DNA of 64,000 nucleotides, taken from positions 496,001-560,000 of the forward strand of contig JADFUC010001741.1 in NCBI GenBank assembly GCA_019722365.1, in the 5' to 3' direction. The DNA is from Lithospermum erythrorhizon (taxonomy: Eukaryota > Streptophyta > Magnoliopsida > Boraginales > Boraginaceae). Below are positions 22,006 through 34,030 of the stretch, in pieces (positions within the stretch are counted from its first letter, which is position 1; every line of letters begins with the position of its first letter). A program made the position numbers and the translations under genes. Below the pieces are notes generated by a model, which saw only the letters and a list, made by a program, of their open reading frames with translations, did not search any database and was not told the origin of the DNA.

Positions 22006-23610
22006 TTATGCTGGAGCAGTCCTACTAGTTCTTGCTTCAATCTCTGCCTCATCTTCTTCATTTTCTCTAGACATTTCTTCAAGTGATTTTCCTTTTGATT
22101 CAGGCACCAGGAATGTGAAAAGAATACCCAAGAAATTGACACAACCAAGAACAATGAGAGAATTTCTCACACCAATTCCAGGAGGGTAACCATGATCGGG
22201 CTTCGTCTGGCTTTGTGCAGCATATAAAAATCCAAATGCTCCAACTATAGCTCCTGCTTTTCCAGCTGCAGCTGATATACCATGGCATGTTGACCTTAAC
22301 CTAGCAGGGAAAATTTCGGCAGGGACAACAAATGTTGTCGCGTTGGGACCGAAATTTGCAAAGAAAAATGTCAGAGAATACATGATCACAAATCCTATCC
22401 TGTTTTCCCTGTGCGTCCAATGATTGTAAGGCAGTGCTAACGCAAACATAAACACTGTCATGAAGAAGAACCCCATCAACTGAATCGCAAAGCGACCCAT
22501 TTTATCAATGAATGCCACGGTAAACCAGTAGCCTGGAACAGTACTGCAAAGGGCAATCAGAGTTTGAGCCCTTGCAATTCTGTAAACTTCTTCAAGTGCA
22601 TTCATTGTCTCCGCGCCTGGGATCCACCCGATTGCTGAAAATATGTCCTTCTGGAACAGATTTTGACTGTAGAAAGCGATATCCAACAAGAACCATGTGG
22701 TTGTCGTTCCAAGCAAGTGAAGTCCATGGCGATGCAAGAATTCCTTCGAGAACAACCCGAAAGTGTTACCTTTCTCCTGAGTAATCTCCTCAAGTTTCTC
22801 CGGTTCTGCATCAAATTCAACCTGCAAGACTTTGGACATATCAGCTGCAGCCAGTTTCGCATTCTTGGCTACTAAAGCAGTGTAACGTGCAGTTTCGGGC
22901 ATCTTCATACGCCAGTAGTAAGTAAGCAAAGCAGGAAGTGCACCAAACATGAGAATGAGCCTCCACACAAAGTCAGCTTGAGGAACAGTTGATGCTGCAG
23001 CAGGACGTGCATCTTCATACGAAGGAGCCTCGTATGCAGCCTTAAACGAAGCCGAAACAATAATCGCCACCATTCCCCCGGCTAAAATCCCAAACCCCTG
23101 CATAGCAAAAACCGCGGCAATAAACGCTCCACGAGTCTTTTTGTTAGCATACTCGGACATGATCGTTGCAGAAAGAGGATAGTCCCCTCCAATACCGAAC
23201 CCGAGCCAGAACCGAAAGAAACAAAGAGTGGCCATAACACTCTTTGGTTTATCCCCAAAGGATAGACCTGATGCAATAGAACAAATAACCATAATCATCA
23301 AAGTCATGCCATACACCTTCTTTCTTCCTAACTTATCTCCAAGCCATCCAAAAAACAATTGTCCAGTAAGAGTCCCACAAAATGCAACACCATTAACCGC
23401 GGCCGCGACGTTGGGAGGCAGAGTCCCTGGTTTTACTGCATTTGGAATAGTATAGTATATACGACCAAGTAATTTGGTGACTAGAGAGATGCAGAAAAGA
23501 TCATAAGCATCTGTGAAGAATCCCATTCCGGCAATTACAATTGCAGTAAAGTGATACAATTGTGTTTTGGCTATATCAAGTGCGTTCAGCACTTGCAAGT
23601 CCTTAGCCAT
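22006..23610 (-). CDS. PHT1: PHT1 family high-affinity phosphate:H+ symporter
   Basis: PHT1 proteins import inorganic phosphate with protons across the plasma membrane; they belong to the major facilitator superfamily and have 12 membrane segments. The single coding exon gives 534 aa, normal for the family. Diagnostic features are [12 protein letters not shown] (about 29-40), the signature [13 protein letters not shown] (141-153), [13 protein letters not shown] after the central loop, and [13 protein letters not shown]. The W..D..Y spacing in WFLLDIAFY and the Asp of GGDYP match residues that bind phosphate in the fungal homologue PiPT. The tail is acidic and glutamate-rich. ATG 23610 is chosen because [17 protein letters not shown] aligns with family N-termini. 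The open frame extends upstream to 23664 only through a TTG and a likely splice acceptor (TTGTGTTCAG), so those extra codons are leader sequence. The gene is intact and closely similar to the gene at 46384-47970. Confidence 0.96.
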   Translation of the reverse strand: MAKDLQVLNALDIAKTQLYHFTAIVIAGMGFFTDAYDLFCISLVTKLLGRIYYTIPNAVKPGTLPPNVAAAVNGVAFCGTLTGQLFFGWLGDKLGRKKVYGMTLMIMVICSIASGLSFGDKPKSVMATLCFFRFWLGFGIGGDYPLSATIMSEYANKKTRGAFIAAVFAMQGFGILAGGMVAIIVSASFKAAYEAPSYEDARPAAASTVPQADFVWRLILMFGALPALLTYYWRMKMPETARYTALVAKNAKLAAADMSKVLQVEFDAEPEKLEEITQEKGNTFGLFSKEFLHRHGLHLLGTTTTWFLLDIAFYSQNLFQKDIFSAIGWIPGAETMNALEEVYRIARAQTLIALCSTVPGYWFTVAFIDKMGRFAIQLMGFFFMTVFMFALALPYNHWTHRENRIGFVIMYSLTFFFANFGPNATTFVVPAEIFPARLRSTCHGISAAAGKAGAIVGAFGFLYAAQSQTKPDHGYPPGIGVRNSLIVLGCVNFLGILFTFLVPESKGKSLEEMSRENEEDEAEIEARTSRTAPA

Positions 23611-23780
23611 TGGTGTTTTGTGATATTTGACTAGCTCTTTGAGCTCAAATTGTCCTGAACACAATGAATAAAGGAAACAATTCAGTAATTATACTTATAG
23701 TGGACAATGGCAACTTAGGAATTGAGAATAATATATGGTAGAACGTAACACTAACGAATACAGATATTACGGAGTAGTAT

Positions 23781-23836
23781 AGTTACTTTCAATGTAGATA
23801 CATCATATAGTTACTTTCAATGTAGATACATCATAC
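23781..23836. repeat. 28-bp direct tandem duplication
   Basis: AGTTACTTTCAATGTAGATA followed by CATCATAT at 23781 is repeated at 23809 with a single change at the end. It sits about 170 bp upstream of the first PHT1 start codon, inside the inferred leader intron. Confidence 0.9.
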
Positions 23837-23929
23837 TTTTATTTTTTCGATGGAGAATGTTTTATAAAATATACGTGGAAAAAGTCAAGGCGCTTTCGTA
23901 TGGAGGCAGGATGATATGAATTAGTATAA

Positions 23930-24250
23930 CGCTTGGTTCAAAATAATCATATACTATTAATGTAGCAAAATCATCTTTCGCCGATTTTTTTTTAATTGTC
24001 GTTCTAGCGTAATTTTTTTTAAAATAGTTGTCGTTAGCGTAATAAATTGTCTTTTTACGTTTTGATGTACTTTTTTTGACTAATTTTTCTATTGAACTTG
24101 TCAACCAAACAATGATGTAATTTCGATTAATTGACGTTTATATTATTTTTAATCTGGCATTTGCTTAATTTACTTTTCGTAATAGTTATCTGTAGCAGAT
24201 TAGGAGGGCAAGTAAAACGGAATAAGTATTTATTATCATTAATTTCATTC
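23930..24250. repeat. Decayed Stowaway-like MITE
   Basis: The block contains TTGTCGTTCTAGCGTAATTT and, 35 bp on, TTGTCGTTAGCGTAATAAAT, then the phrase TTTTGATGTACTTTTT. A related block occurs at 36514-36858 (TTTGTCGTTCTAG.. and TTTTGATGTCTTTTTG), so they belong to one repeat family. Clean ends are not visible. Confidence 0.4.
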
Positions 24251-25026
24251 TTAGAAGATAGTCAAATTTGGTTTTGTGCTAAAATTGTAAAGTCGGAGAA
24301 ATCTAATTAACACATTAATTTTGATTTGAATCATCATTACTATATCGATAACAATTTTCATCAGTTACTATTAAATATATCAAAATATTTCAATTTCGAA
24401 TTTAAACATTCAATCATTAAAACTCAACCAACTATGTTTTTGGTTGGAGGGAAAGTGAATATTGAAATGCTTAGTGTTAATAACAAGCATCATTCATCAT
24501 CTTTTATTGCATAAATGAAACCTTTTTTCCATACTATATGGGCAAGTCGGCAAGATTATGGCCTAAAAGATTAAAAAAAAAAAGCATTCAACCATTAACA
24601 ACTTAGGCAGAAGACAAATAATGGGATGCCTGCCCTTAAAAGAATTGCAGGCGTTATTATTCGACTGAAATTTAATTTCTTACACCTAACATAGCCGGCA
24701 TACCCATAATTTTTGAAGTGTACAATATACAACTTTTAGTTTTCAGGTTGGAGCTTGATGAGATTCAAAAAGTTGTTCAATTGACTTCATGGATGCAATA
24801 ATGCAAGTATTCTTAGTCAACTAAATTGAAATGAAAAACAACTAACAAAAGTAGCATGTGCCATGTGGAATATCTTATTGGAAGATTGGATTCATTCGAA
24901 TCCCTTTTTGTTTCATTACTCTACTACTACCTAGGACTTCGTTTCATTTGGATGAACTTTAACTTTAAAATACTCCGTAATTTTTAAGATAAGTGGTCGA
25001 TAAAATGTAAACATGTCAATATAATT

Positions 25027-25310
25027 AATAATTCCTCCATTTTTTAGTTGATGTTCTAGTGTTTGGAAAAATAATTAAAAAATATTGTTTCTTTCACTTA
25101 TATATCCTCCTTTAGATGAGAATGCAACTGATAATATAACACATTCTCATGCAATATTCAAAGTAAAGAAAAAATGAATCATAGACATTTAGTGTCTAAG
25201 GATATAATAGGAAAAGAGACATTAATATTAAAAAAAGGAAGAATGACAAGTAAAAATAAATAAATAAATTATGCTAGGATGACAAGTAAAAAAAAAGGAG
25301 AGAGTTTATA
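25027..25310. repeat. Stowaway-like MITE
   Basis: The left end reads ATTCCTCCATTTTTTAGTTG. The right end, AGGATGACAAGTAAAAAAAA followed by AGGAGAGAGTTTA, reads in reverse as a CTCTCTCCTTTTTTTTTACTTGTCAT-type terminus. The about 280-bp length, AT-rich interior and opposed CTCC-bearing ends fit a Stowaway-type non-autonomous mariner element. Confidence 0.5.
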
Positions 25311-26691
25311 TTAAAACCATTTCTTATATACCTATATATCCACTTAATTGGAAGCTTTGACGACTAACCACTTAAAAATCATCAGTGTTGATTATAAATG
25401 AATATTATATTCATAACTACTTAAATTTTTAAATTTTGTTCTATGAGTACTTGAAATGTAATATTTAATTTAATGATATAAATATTTCTATAAAAAATCC
25501 AAATTATTTGGACATATATATAATTATTGCATATTAAACTGATTATTTATTGAGAAAAATTTCCAACTTAAATTGAAATAAATCGAATATTAATCTATGA
25601 AGTCAACCCCGACAAATTTTACCAAAAACAACTAATTCAGTAAAGTAATGCTCCATACTCTAGCAAAAATCATCTATGAATACAAAGCATAAAACTAATT
25701 GAAACTCCGTAACTACCATTTTAAAACATGAGTGAATAATTAATGAGATGAAAGATTCAAGGTGCTAGTAATGACTATGCTCATTTGCAACATTTCAAAT
25801 TAAAGATACTATCATTTTTCCTATTCTATGGTCAAACTTACCCAATTACTATCACCAATTTGGCATTTTCTGTATGTGGTTAGCGTTGCATATTGCCAAA
25901 ATTCCCATTCCATCAATAGAAACAAATATCCAAGGGTGGTTAAATGAAGTTTTAGGGCCAGCCACAAGTTTTAAGTAAATATCCACGGCGAATACAATAT
26001 TAATCCCCTAATTGATATATACTAATTGATTAAATTTACATTTTTATTCACAAAATATGTAAGATTTAACTTAAGTAAAGATAAAATAATAATTTATACT
26101 ATTGTTCTATGAACTAATGATTCCTTCCTTTTATCTGAAATATACAATTTTACTACTATCTGGTAAGACCATATGAAAGTTTGGCTATGTTTTATTGGTA
26201 TATTAATTAATAATTTCACAAAAAAAGGAATGTTGTAGTATTTGAAAATTATACTAGCATGGAAATTATTGTACTAAAAATCAAATAAAATTATACAATT
26301 GTGTAGGATCGAAGCTTAGAAATTTGATCAAATCAAAGTTTAATAATTCATTCAAATAAAAAAGTAATACTCCGTACTATATACTCTTGGAACAATGACA
26401 ATAATTAATATGGTTGATAATAAAATATATAACAACTAAATTATCAACAAAATTGTATCAAACATTACTCCTAACTAACAAAAATATTCAACTAGTCCAT
26501 TCACAATTTCACATACATGGATATATATAGTGAGGGTAAAAAAAACCATGAGAAGAGCAGTGAACTGAGTAAGTCACCTAACAAATTTCACAGGAGAAGA
26601 CTTGTACACCAACTAACGACGATTGATAATGTAGCATTTATTATTGAGCAATTGAGAGAGATGCAAGAAAAAATGAGATAATATATGGAGC

Positions 26692-26699
26692 TATTTATA
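26692..26699 (-). promoter_or_regulatory. TATA box, inferred promoter of the first PHT1 gene
   Basis: On the minus strand this reads CTTATAAATAGCTCC. It is followed about 30 bp downstream by a leader-like stretch with CTTGCATCTCTCTC and no gene until the PHT1 start codon. Its link to PHT1 rests on strand, the absence of another gene between, and the upstream P1BS. Confidence 0.55.
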
Positions 26700-26794
26700 A
26701 GTGTTGGAACAAGCTAAGAGGTTGATTCATGCAAGCTTTTTGGTTCCTTATTTTTATCTTAGACTCTGTGGGTCCCTTTCGGGTATCAATCAAA

Positions 26795-26802
26795 GCATAT
26801 TC
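26795..26802 (-). promoter_or_regulatory. P1BS-like site (GNATATNC)
   Basis: GCATATTC matches the palindromic P1BS consensus bound by PHR1-type MYB-CC factors that activate phosphate-starvation genes. It lies about 95 bp upstream of the TATA box. The motif is short and can occur by chance in AT-rich DNA, but an equivalent site occupies the same place before the second PHT1 gene. Confidence 0.55.
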
Positions 26803-26809
26803 CTTCAAT

Positions 26810-29800
26810 TAATAAATTAGTGTATTTTCCTTAATTATTCAAACAGACAAATAATTTTAAGTTTATAATATTCCTTAACCTTAAGTTTTATAATATTCTC
26901 AAATAATTGTTTTGTTACTCTATATGTTGATTTTGTTAACTACAATATAATTTTCAGATTATTTCAAATTTGTATGTAAACTGATAATTTTGATTTATTT
27001 TAAAATTGATTCAAATTAAAATGTATTGTACCAATTAAAACGATGGCATTTATTTATTTTGATTATTAAAATAATAAATTAAACCATATTTTTGGTATGA
27101 CAATAATATTTATTTATTATGACAGTAATATTTATTTATTGGGGCAAAAGTGTGAACTACTCTACGCAAGGCGTGAACGGTCTCTGCTATTAATAACGCA
27201 ATAGCTGCCCACCTCGTTGACTTGCACAATCAATCAAGTTGGAACGTCTTAATTAATGTTATTTTTTTGTTTTCATATATATGATTTTTTCGATTATTGT
27301 TAGCATATTAGAAGTCATACTGATGGGACTAAAAACGCGGTTTCTATTTAGTTCCCATCCACCCTAAAATATTAAACAAAATTTGTATATTTTAAATAAG
27401 TAAATTCAAAATTTTGAGGAAGAATTTTAACCAAGTTAATTTATTTAGCAAGATAGAATTATACAAGTAAGGTTATAGCATTTCAAATATTTTTTTTAAA
27501 TGAAAATAATATATTACTAGCTGATGTAGAATAAAAAATATATTTGATAATTTATATATTATAATATAAATTTGATGTGCAGGTATAAATATGACATTAA
27601 GAATAAAGTGATGGGTTGTGTGGTTTTGATTTAGATAAGATTTTTGGTAAAAATTGCAACCTTATATTATTACTCTATAAAAGTAGTTTAATCACTATAA
27701 TTCCATTTAAAATTTATTTCGAAATATAATATTCTAACAAGCTTGAGATAGGGGTTTGATAATGAAGTGGTTAGATACTCGCTTATAAAAATAGAGGTTA
27801 AGAGTTCAAAACTCATCATTATGAGGTGTAAACTTATAAAAATAGAGGTCAATAGTTCAAAATGCTTGGCAAATCGTTAGTCACGAGGAGTTAGGTTCTT
27901 ATTGATATGAACATCGAGTCACCAGCATCTGGTAAAGAATGAAGGAAAAATACAACGTGATTATCTTGGGATGGTGATCCCCAGTATTATGCCACTTCCT
28001 GATTTCATCGATCATTACAAATGTCTCACAGCCAGCGTTTTCCGATAAATACTTTGACCTGACCTAAATTTACCAATGTTGAGGATATCATACATTAGAA
28101 ATCTGAATCGCCAGTTCTTTCATTACAAATACATGTGAATGATGTGATCTGCAGAACTACTTGAGCAATAATGACGTTCCCCCCGAAATAGAAGGGGCGA
28201 ACTGCGAAGAGTCGTGAATACTGCGTATAACGAGTCGTATTGTGCTAGCGTATATAAACATGTAATATCGCGTAGTTGTGATAATTACTTTCATTATATT
28301 TTATCATCTTTATTATTATTAGTCAGCCTCGCTATGAGCGCCATTTAATATGCAAAACAATTTAATACAATTAACTTACAAAATAATTCAATAATATCGA
28401 GATATGATATAATATCAAAATAGCTCGATATAATATCTTTCACATACAAAATCAAGAAGCTTAGGTATATCGCATGCTTGACAATGCTTCTGTCAAGCCT
28501 TATTAAATTATGCATCACAATAGAGGAAAAATAACATAATTAGTTTCCTTTACACCAAGCATAAAGGCCCAAGCCAATCTGGCTTCGTCATTCATACACA
28601 AGTAGGCGGGAGTACATCTCAACTTTACGAAGAAACCAACTAACGAATAGAGTTCGCGCCTGATCGCATTTTAGCTAAATCGTATGACCCGTCGATTCCA
28701 TTGAATACCGGACTATAGAATTAGATTGATTCAACAAATACGAACACAAAGGCCGTTGATTTGCAGTCTGGGTGATCTATGGGACAGGTGATTACAGAGA
28801 ATCTGAAGCTCTCATGTCATAAGTCATGGCTCAAATGCGTATCCACTTTTCATATGTGCCATATGATAACGTCATGCTAATAAATAACTATTTCAGTATC
28901 ACTAAATATCATCCCTTGACCTCAATAATTTCTCAATACATCTATCTCATCATTTTGTCGCATTCTTTTCATATATTACTACTCGATCGTGACATGATCT
29001 GATATTGATATATTCACGATATGCTATTATTTTAAGCTACTACAATCAAGTAGTGTCAAGTTGTCATCATACTCCTATCAAAACATAGTAATATCTCATG
29101 CTACAACCATAGATTATACAATACCGTATGGACAATATCCCAATTTATACGCTTCGTCTTATGATAATGTTATCACTTGTATTATTAACTTCTCATATCA
29201 TTCGCATCTCGCGACTTAACGTCATATCAGCTTTTATAATCTTACCACGTTACATCATCGTATTGTCTTTATAACATCATAAATCTCAACATCCTATATT
29301 CACATCAATATCACAACAATTCATTTTTAGTATTTTCATCTCATCCTTTAATGTTATCAACTAAATGATTTATTCCTTTCTATTTAATACATTCTTAAAT
29401 GCATATAATCTCATTTAACAGTTATTTTATAACATTAACTCTTTACCCATATATAGTCGCGTCACGACAACCGGTTTTTAAGTGTTCGAGATTAAGTCGA
29501 GATTAGGTGTCGAGTAATATAGTAGAAAAGTAAAGAGTATCGTCTTGGTTAATTATTGAGTACTAGTTCGTTTTAGGCTTCATTAATTAATTAAATAACA
29601 ATTAATAATTTAAACTAATTAAAAATACTAGGTAAACTAATAAAAAGCTGAGATTAAATAACTAAAAGCAGCCGGTAACAATTATTAATTAATAATACGA
29701 AAGTTAAGCGGAACGCATGATTTCGTTAGATAAATTAGGTATTTAGTTAACTATGGGATTATTTATCAATTCATGACAAGGGGATTCTAAAATATTAATA

Positions 29801-31780
29801 TTATATAAGTAACATTAACCTCGGCTGTGAAACTACCTATATCTACATGATAGCTTAAAATATTGAGCAGGATGAATAATAATTGTCTTTATAACTTGCG
29901 TGGCCGTCTTTTTATATCTATGGTAAATGAAACATTTTTAATTACTCTTTTCCTAAGTGATTACCTATCTATAGCAATTAATCACTTATGAAACAATTCG
30001 CCTAATAACCGGGTTAATGAAAAGTAATTAAAGCTGTAGTAGAATTATAAATAAGCGATAAAACAAATCCCACATAAAAATAAATCTTTCGAATCTAGAA
30101 GCTACATCGGTCTGTGTAAAAATTAGTTCGAGAATTAAGCGTGAAAACAAATAAATAAATTAAAGTGGAATTAGGTACGATATCTTGAATTGTCGTGTGG
30201 CTCCCTAGGACTGCCTCTAGTTCTCCCCTCCCCTTAAAGTATGATATTGTGGTTTGCCATGGTAAAAAATGGTCTCCAAGATTGAAGAAGAGTGAAGATA
30301 GTATGCTTGATTGAGAAAATAAGTACAACATATTTTTGGATTGGAAAAGGAAGGAGTCAAAGATTATGAGATTGAGAGCTGCTCGAAGTAGGAAACTCAT
30401 AGTTTGTTGAAATTGTGACATTCATTCAATTAGAAGGTTTAAGGAAACTTACAAAAAAAAAAATAAAGGTTTAAAGGAATTGTTAATGACATGAGGCTAC
30501 TATTCAAAGTAAAGTTAAAATTGTGGCATTCACTTAAATTAGAAGATTAGAAAATTGTACTTATCAAATAAAGAAAATTGTACTTATCAAATAAAATTAG
30601 AGTGCTATATATGAAATAATTGTTGTGGGGGGGAGGGGTATTTTTGGTTGGAATATTGTTGGGTACATTGAGTCAGTAACAAATTATAGGAAACGTGTGC
30701 TAGTGATCTGAGGTGTTGGCCCAAAAATCAAAGACCCAAGAGTGCAAGGCACTTAAAAATCATTGTGTATCAGGATTATCCTTTTTGCTTTATTTTTTTT
30801 TGCAATTTAATCATTAACTTATCATATTAAAAATCATTGATATGTGAACCGATCCACATATATAACAATAATTGAATGTCCGATTTACGAACCATATCAA
30901 CTATATGGGATTACACGTTATGTGTTGCCTTATAAAGTAGGATAATTTTAATTCTCTGTAAAATTTATGTGGTTTCAAATATAAAATTAATTGATTGTTA
31001 ACAGGAATATTATACTAATTAACTCGAAAGATAGTACATTTCATCGATGTGGGACAAATGAATCTTTCACATCCTTTTGGCCTTGATCCTCATTGATCAA
31101 ATCCAGCCGGGAAGGTCTCTACACTCACCCCCTCAGGCGTTCTGAAATGCTCATACTTCTTATGCCTGGCGGCAAGAAAAACAACTAGTGAACCTATTAA
31201 TATAATTCAAGTGGATTCGGTCATATGCATCATCTGCATAAAGTCAACTGCAGATTTGATTACTACTTGCATATCTTCTAGGCTCTAGATGATTGTTGAA
31301 TATCTTCCCATTTTCTACACTTCCAAATTCTTTGTATAGTAGCACATAGATATACACTCCAAAGGTCCTCATCAAAACCATCTTCACCAAGGTGCAACTA
31401 AAAATTGACATCATTATTTGAAGCTTGATTCATGTTATTCAGCTATATTAAATTGTCATGGTGAAACAAACTATAACTTGACAACAAAGGGAAGGAAAAA
31501 AAAATATGAGATAAATTTATCTCATCCTACTACACTCCTATCCAAGAAGCTAATCATTGTGATCACAGAGAATTTTTTAGTAGCATGTGCTTAAATTAAT
31601 TTAATCATTGAAATGTTAAATTTAGCATTCGAATGTTGATCTAGTATTTTTTTCTTTGGTGAAAATACTCATTTCCTTTTAGTAACAAAATACTAAAAAA
31701 TATTTAGTACTATAAGTCAAACATATAACCCCATTTTTTCCAAATGATCTCCTTGTGGCCAAAATGTTATGTAAACACAC
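26810..31780. other. Long intergenic region, repeat-derived, no intact gene
   Basis: No supported gene was found over about 5 kb. Contents seen: duplicated words around TAATATTTATTTATT (27105-27140); a possible tRNA-derived SINE head (27745-27830); low-complexity A/T sequence with many ATCATA words (28280-29450); and a duplicated GAAAATTGTACTTATCAAAT (30551 and 30574). The minus-strand frame at 30095-30421 (108 codons) has no recognised motif. On the minus strand at about 31400-31300 the frame LWSVYLCATIQRIWKCRKW vaguely resembles the tail of plant LINE ORF2 proteins. Confidence 0.35.
27745..27830 (+). repeat. Possible SINE head (tRNA-related)
   Basis: GATAATGAAGTGGTTAGATA is A-box-like. GAGGTTAAGAGTTCAAAACT lies about 30 bp downstream and resembles the B box (GGTTCRANNCC). 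The spacing suits the RNA polymerase III promoter of plant SINEs. The B-box-like part is repeated near 27845 (AGAGGTCAATAGTTCAAAAT). No clear tail or target-site duplication was found. Confidence 0.35.
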
Positions 31781-31789
31781 ACTGAAATT

Positions 31790-34030
31790 GTAGCGATCTG
31801 CCCATGGTCGGTAGCGCAGTGAAAGTCGTTATAATTGAGCTTGTCGAATACATGCGTCGATGAACTGACTAGGTTTTAAGCGATTTGTTTAAATGAAAAT
31901 GTGATCCACATGATTAAGTTTCCCCGAATCAAAGCAGTTTTAAAATTTTATAATCCGTCGGTGATAGCGAGAGCAGTAACCCATATATACCTGGCATATC
32001 CCAAGATAAAATGTCTGCGGCGAAATTCTGACGGTGTCGTCTTGTATGCGAATCTGGCAACAGAAAACTGACCGACAAAGGCTAAAGTTTCAAAAAGAAA
32101 ATACAACAATCAAAACAGTTGACAACGCGTCAAAATCGGTGTGAGGATCGCCTGCTTGTCGATGCTACGCTTTAGCCACTCGAACAAACTCTCAAACGAC
32201 CTCTTGGCTCGGTGACCCCGTCTGTCAGCTTTGAAACATGAATAATCTTGGCCCAAGCGAAAAGGGGGTGTAAGCATGAAAACTTAGTGAAACTTAACGA
32301 GGGGTGAAGACTTGCAATGCAGACGAGTAATCAATAATATAATAGTCAAATGAATAAAATACATATATCGGAAGTATATAAAAGGTCATACAACGTGATT
32401 CACGCGAGGAAGTCGGACATATCTGTGAAGATATAATAGAAGGTTTAATGGCTGATTAAAAGAAATCAATAGGCTGACAACGGTAAGCTGGTCGTGAGCC
32501 TCACCCATCTACCATGTCCTCTTGAGTATCTTGTCATGTCTTGGCAATATCTTTCGATCCGTCTACTGCTGAGGAATGGACTAATCAATAACCCCTTATA
32601 CGCGTTATAAGGCCAAAACGCTTATACATAAAGTATAAAACCACGCGCTTATACACAAGTATAAGGCACATCCTTATTCATCTGGCCCAAGTATAAGGCC
32701 TGGCCCAGCTCTTTATACACTAAGTATTATAAAGACACCACCATTTCTTATCTGCTAAATATAAAGCGCGCCGCACTTATATACACTTAAGTATAAAGCG
32801 GATATAAATCGCGTCTCACCATGAGGAAGGAGAGTCCTTTAACTAATCATCCCAGCCTTAGGTCGAATCCACGATCTCAAAATCGTATCGAGTCATCTGT
32901 GCTTCCAACCATCACCTCTCAATAACCCATTACTCTACTCCCAAACAATATGTATCCAGCCTTGCTTAATTTAAAACATCTCCTGATAAGTAAGTCAAAC
33001 TGTCGCCGACAAAGGCCACATAAATCAAAATATAAGTTGGGGTTATTTGTACTTCTATCGAAACAATCTTGGCGCCACGAGAATATAGTCACGCCAATCA
33101 TATAACGATTACATGTATGTCGTTCTCGCGTAATCATAACACAATAACATGTTCCACCTGATTTAAAAAGTAAGTACGTAAAGTAACACCGATGAGATAA
33201 GTACTACTTCTACGCTGGCTACCATGGGCCTTAGCAAAAAAACAATCAAAGTGTACCCTTTTCCCGCGATCAGCACAAGCAAACGCAGAGAAAGTATAAT
33301 CAAGACCTCTTACTATGCCGGCGTTACAGAATCATGTAAACTCTTGGGGAACTATCTCTACAAGCAGGTCCTAACAGGACGGATAAATTATCGAATTATA
33401 ATCCTATCGGACACAACCTAGTCGATCCCCCGCTAAATTTCCATCTTATCACTTTTTCATTACAAATCAACTTATGAGTCATTAAGTTAATCGTGGTCAG
33501 CTAATTAACAGCACTATACTAGGAAATATCAATTATAACTTTCAGCTTGGAGTGCGCTTTTTCAACACTTATTCCACTGTCGATTTAAATCACCAATTTA
33601 ATATCACAATAAGCTATAATAAGGTCTGACATAACCACTCCTCTAGCATTTAAAGTCTTAGAAAATATCGACCCAAAAAGTCAACGAAAACTAAAAGTCA
33701 ACCCGGCCATAACATCCTCAAGCGACCTCTAAATCACGGAGATGTCAACATATCGTCACAAAACCCATAACGACTAAGATTCATCATAAAATTGAATTAT
33801 GGAAAAAGTCAATAAAGTCAACTATATCAAAACCGAAAACATCTCAAAAGACTTGAGCGTTCATACGCCTTTCGAAAGAATGATGGGGAGAAACGATATT
33901 CTACAAGCTTGATCTTGAGTTTGGCTTAATCGAAGAGAAATGGAAGAAAAATTCCAAAGAGGAGGGAGGGGAGATGGTATTCTCGGCCTAAGATGATCTC
34001 AAAATTATGATGTCGAAGATAAGCTTATTA
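31790..34030. repeat. Repeat-derived block, possibly LTR-like, with palindrome cluster
   Basis: This block is less AT-rich than its surroundings and lacks coding motifs; the short frames at 32919-33137 and 33224-33421 are not recognised. Words such as GTAAGCATGAAAACTTAGTG, a chain of TTATAC/GTATAA palindromes (32590-32805) and clustered CG dinucleotides suggest an old LTR-type repeat. No partner copy or terminal repeat was found in the window. Confidence 0.35.
32590..32805. repeat. Cluster of short inverted repeats (TTATAC..GTATAA)
   Basis: At least five successive small palindromes occur at roughly 30-40 bp intervals: TTATACGCGTTATAA, TTATACATAAAGTATAA, TTATACACAAGTATAA, TTATACACTAAGTATTATAA and TTATATACACTTAAGTATAA. 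GC-rich spacers such as GGCCTGGCCC and GCGCGCCGC separate them. Each can form a small hairpin or act as a dyad site. The regularity is visible directly; a role is unknown. Confidence 0.7.

Larger units (their letters stand above)
23655..26577 (-). other. Inferred leader intron of the first PHT1 gene
   Basis: On the minus strand, an acceptor TTGTGTTCAG|GACAATTTG sits 44 bp upstream of the start codon. A donor candidate TTAG|GTGACTTAC (26577) lies just downstream of a TATA box and a leader-like stretch. If correct, this about 2.9-kb segment is one intron in the 5' untranslated region, a feature known in plant PHT1 genes. It contains no coding segment, a 28-bp tandem duplication (23781-23836) and two MITE-like blocks. 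Transcript evidence is lacking; the donor could be another GT nearby. Confidence 0.5.

Noticed and set aside
23611..23664. N-terminal extension of the first PHT1 protein to 552 aa
   Set aside because: The upstream first codon is TTG, not ATG, and the stretch is entered through a likely splice acceptor (TTGTGTTCAG). The ATG at 23610 aligns with family N-termini.
27745..27830. A genuine tRNA gene
   Set aside because: Only loose A- and B-box resemblance; no cloverleaf with paired acceptor, D, anticodon and T stems could be drawn. At most it is a SINE head.
30095..30421. 108-aa minus-strand frame
   Set aside because: AT-driven hydrophobic composition, no motif, and repeat-like surroundings. There is not enough to call a gene.
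31300..31400. A second LINE copy on the minus strand
   Set aside because: Only one short LWSVYLCATIQRIWKCRKW-like frame was seen, with no neighbouring LINE motifs. Mentioned in the intergenic note but not called.
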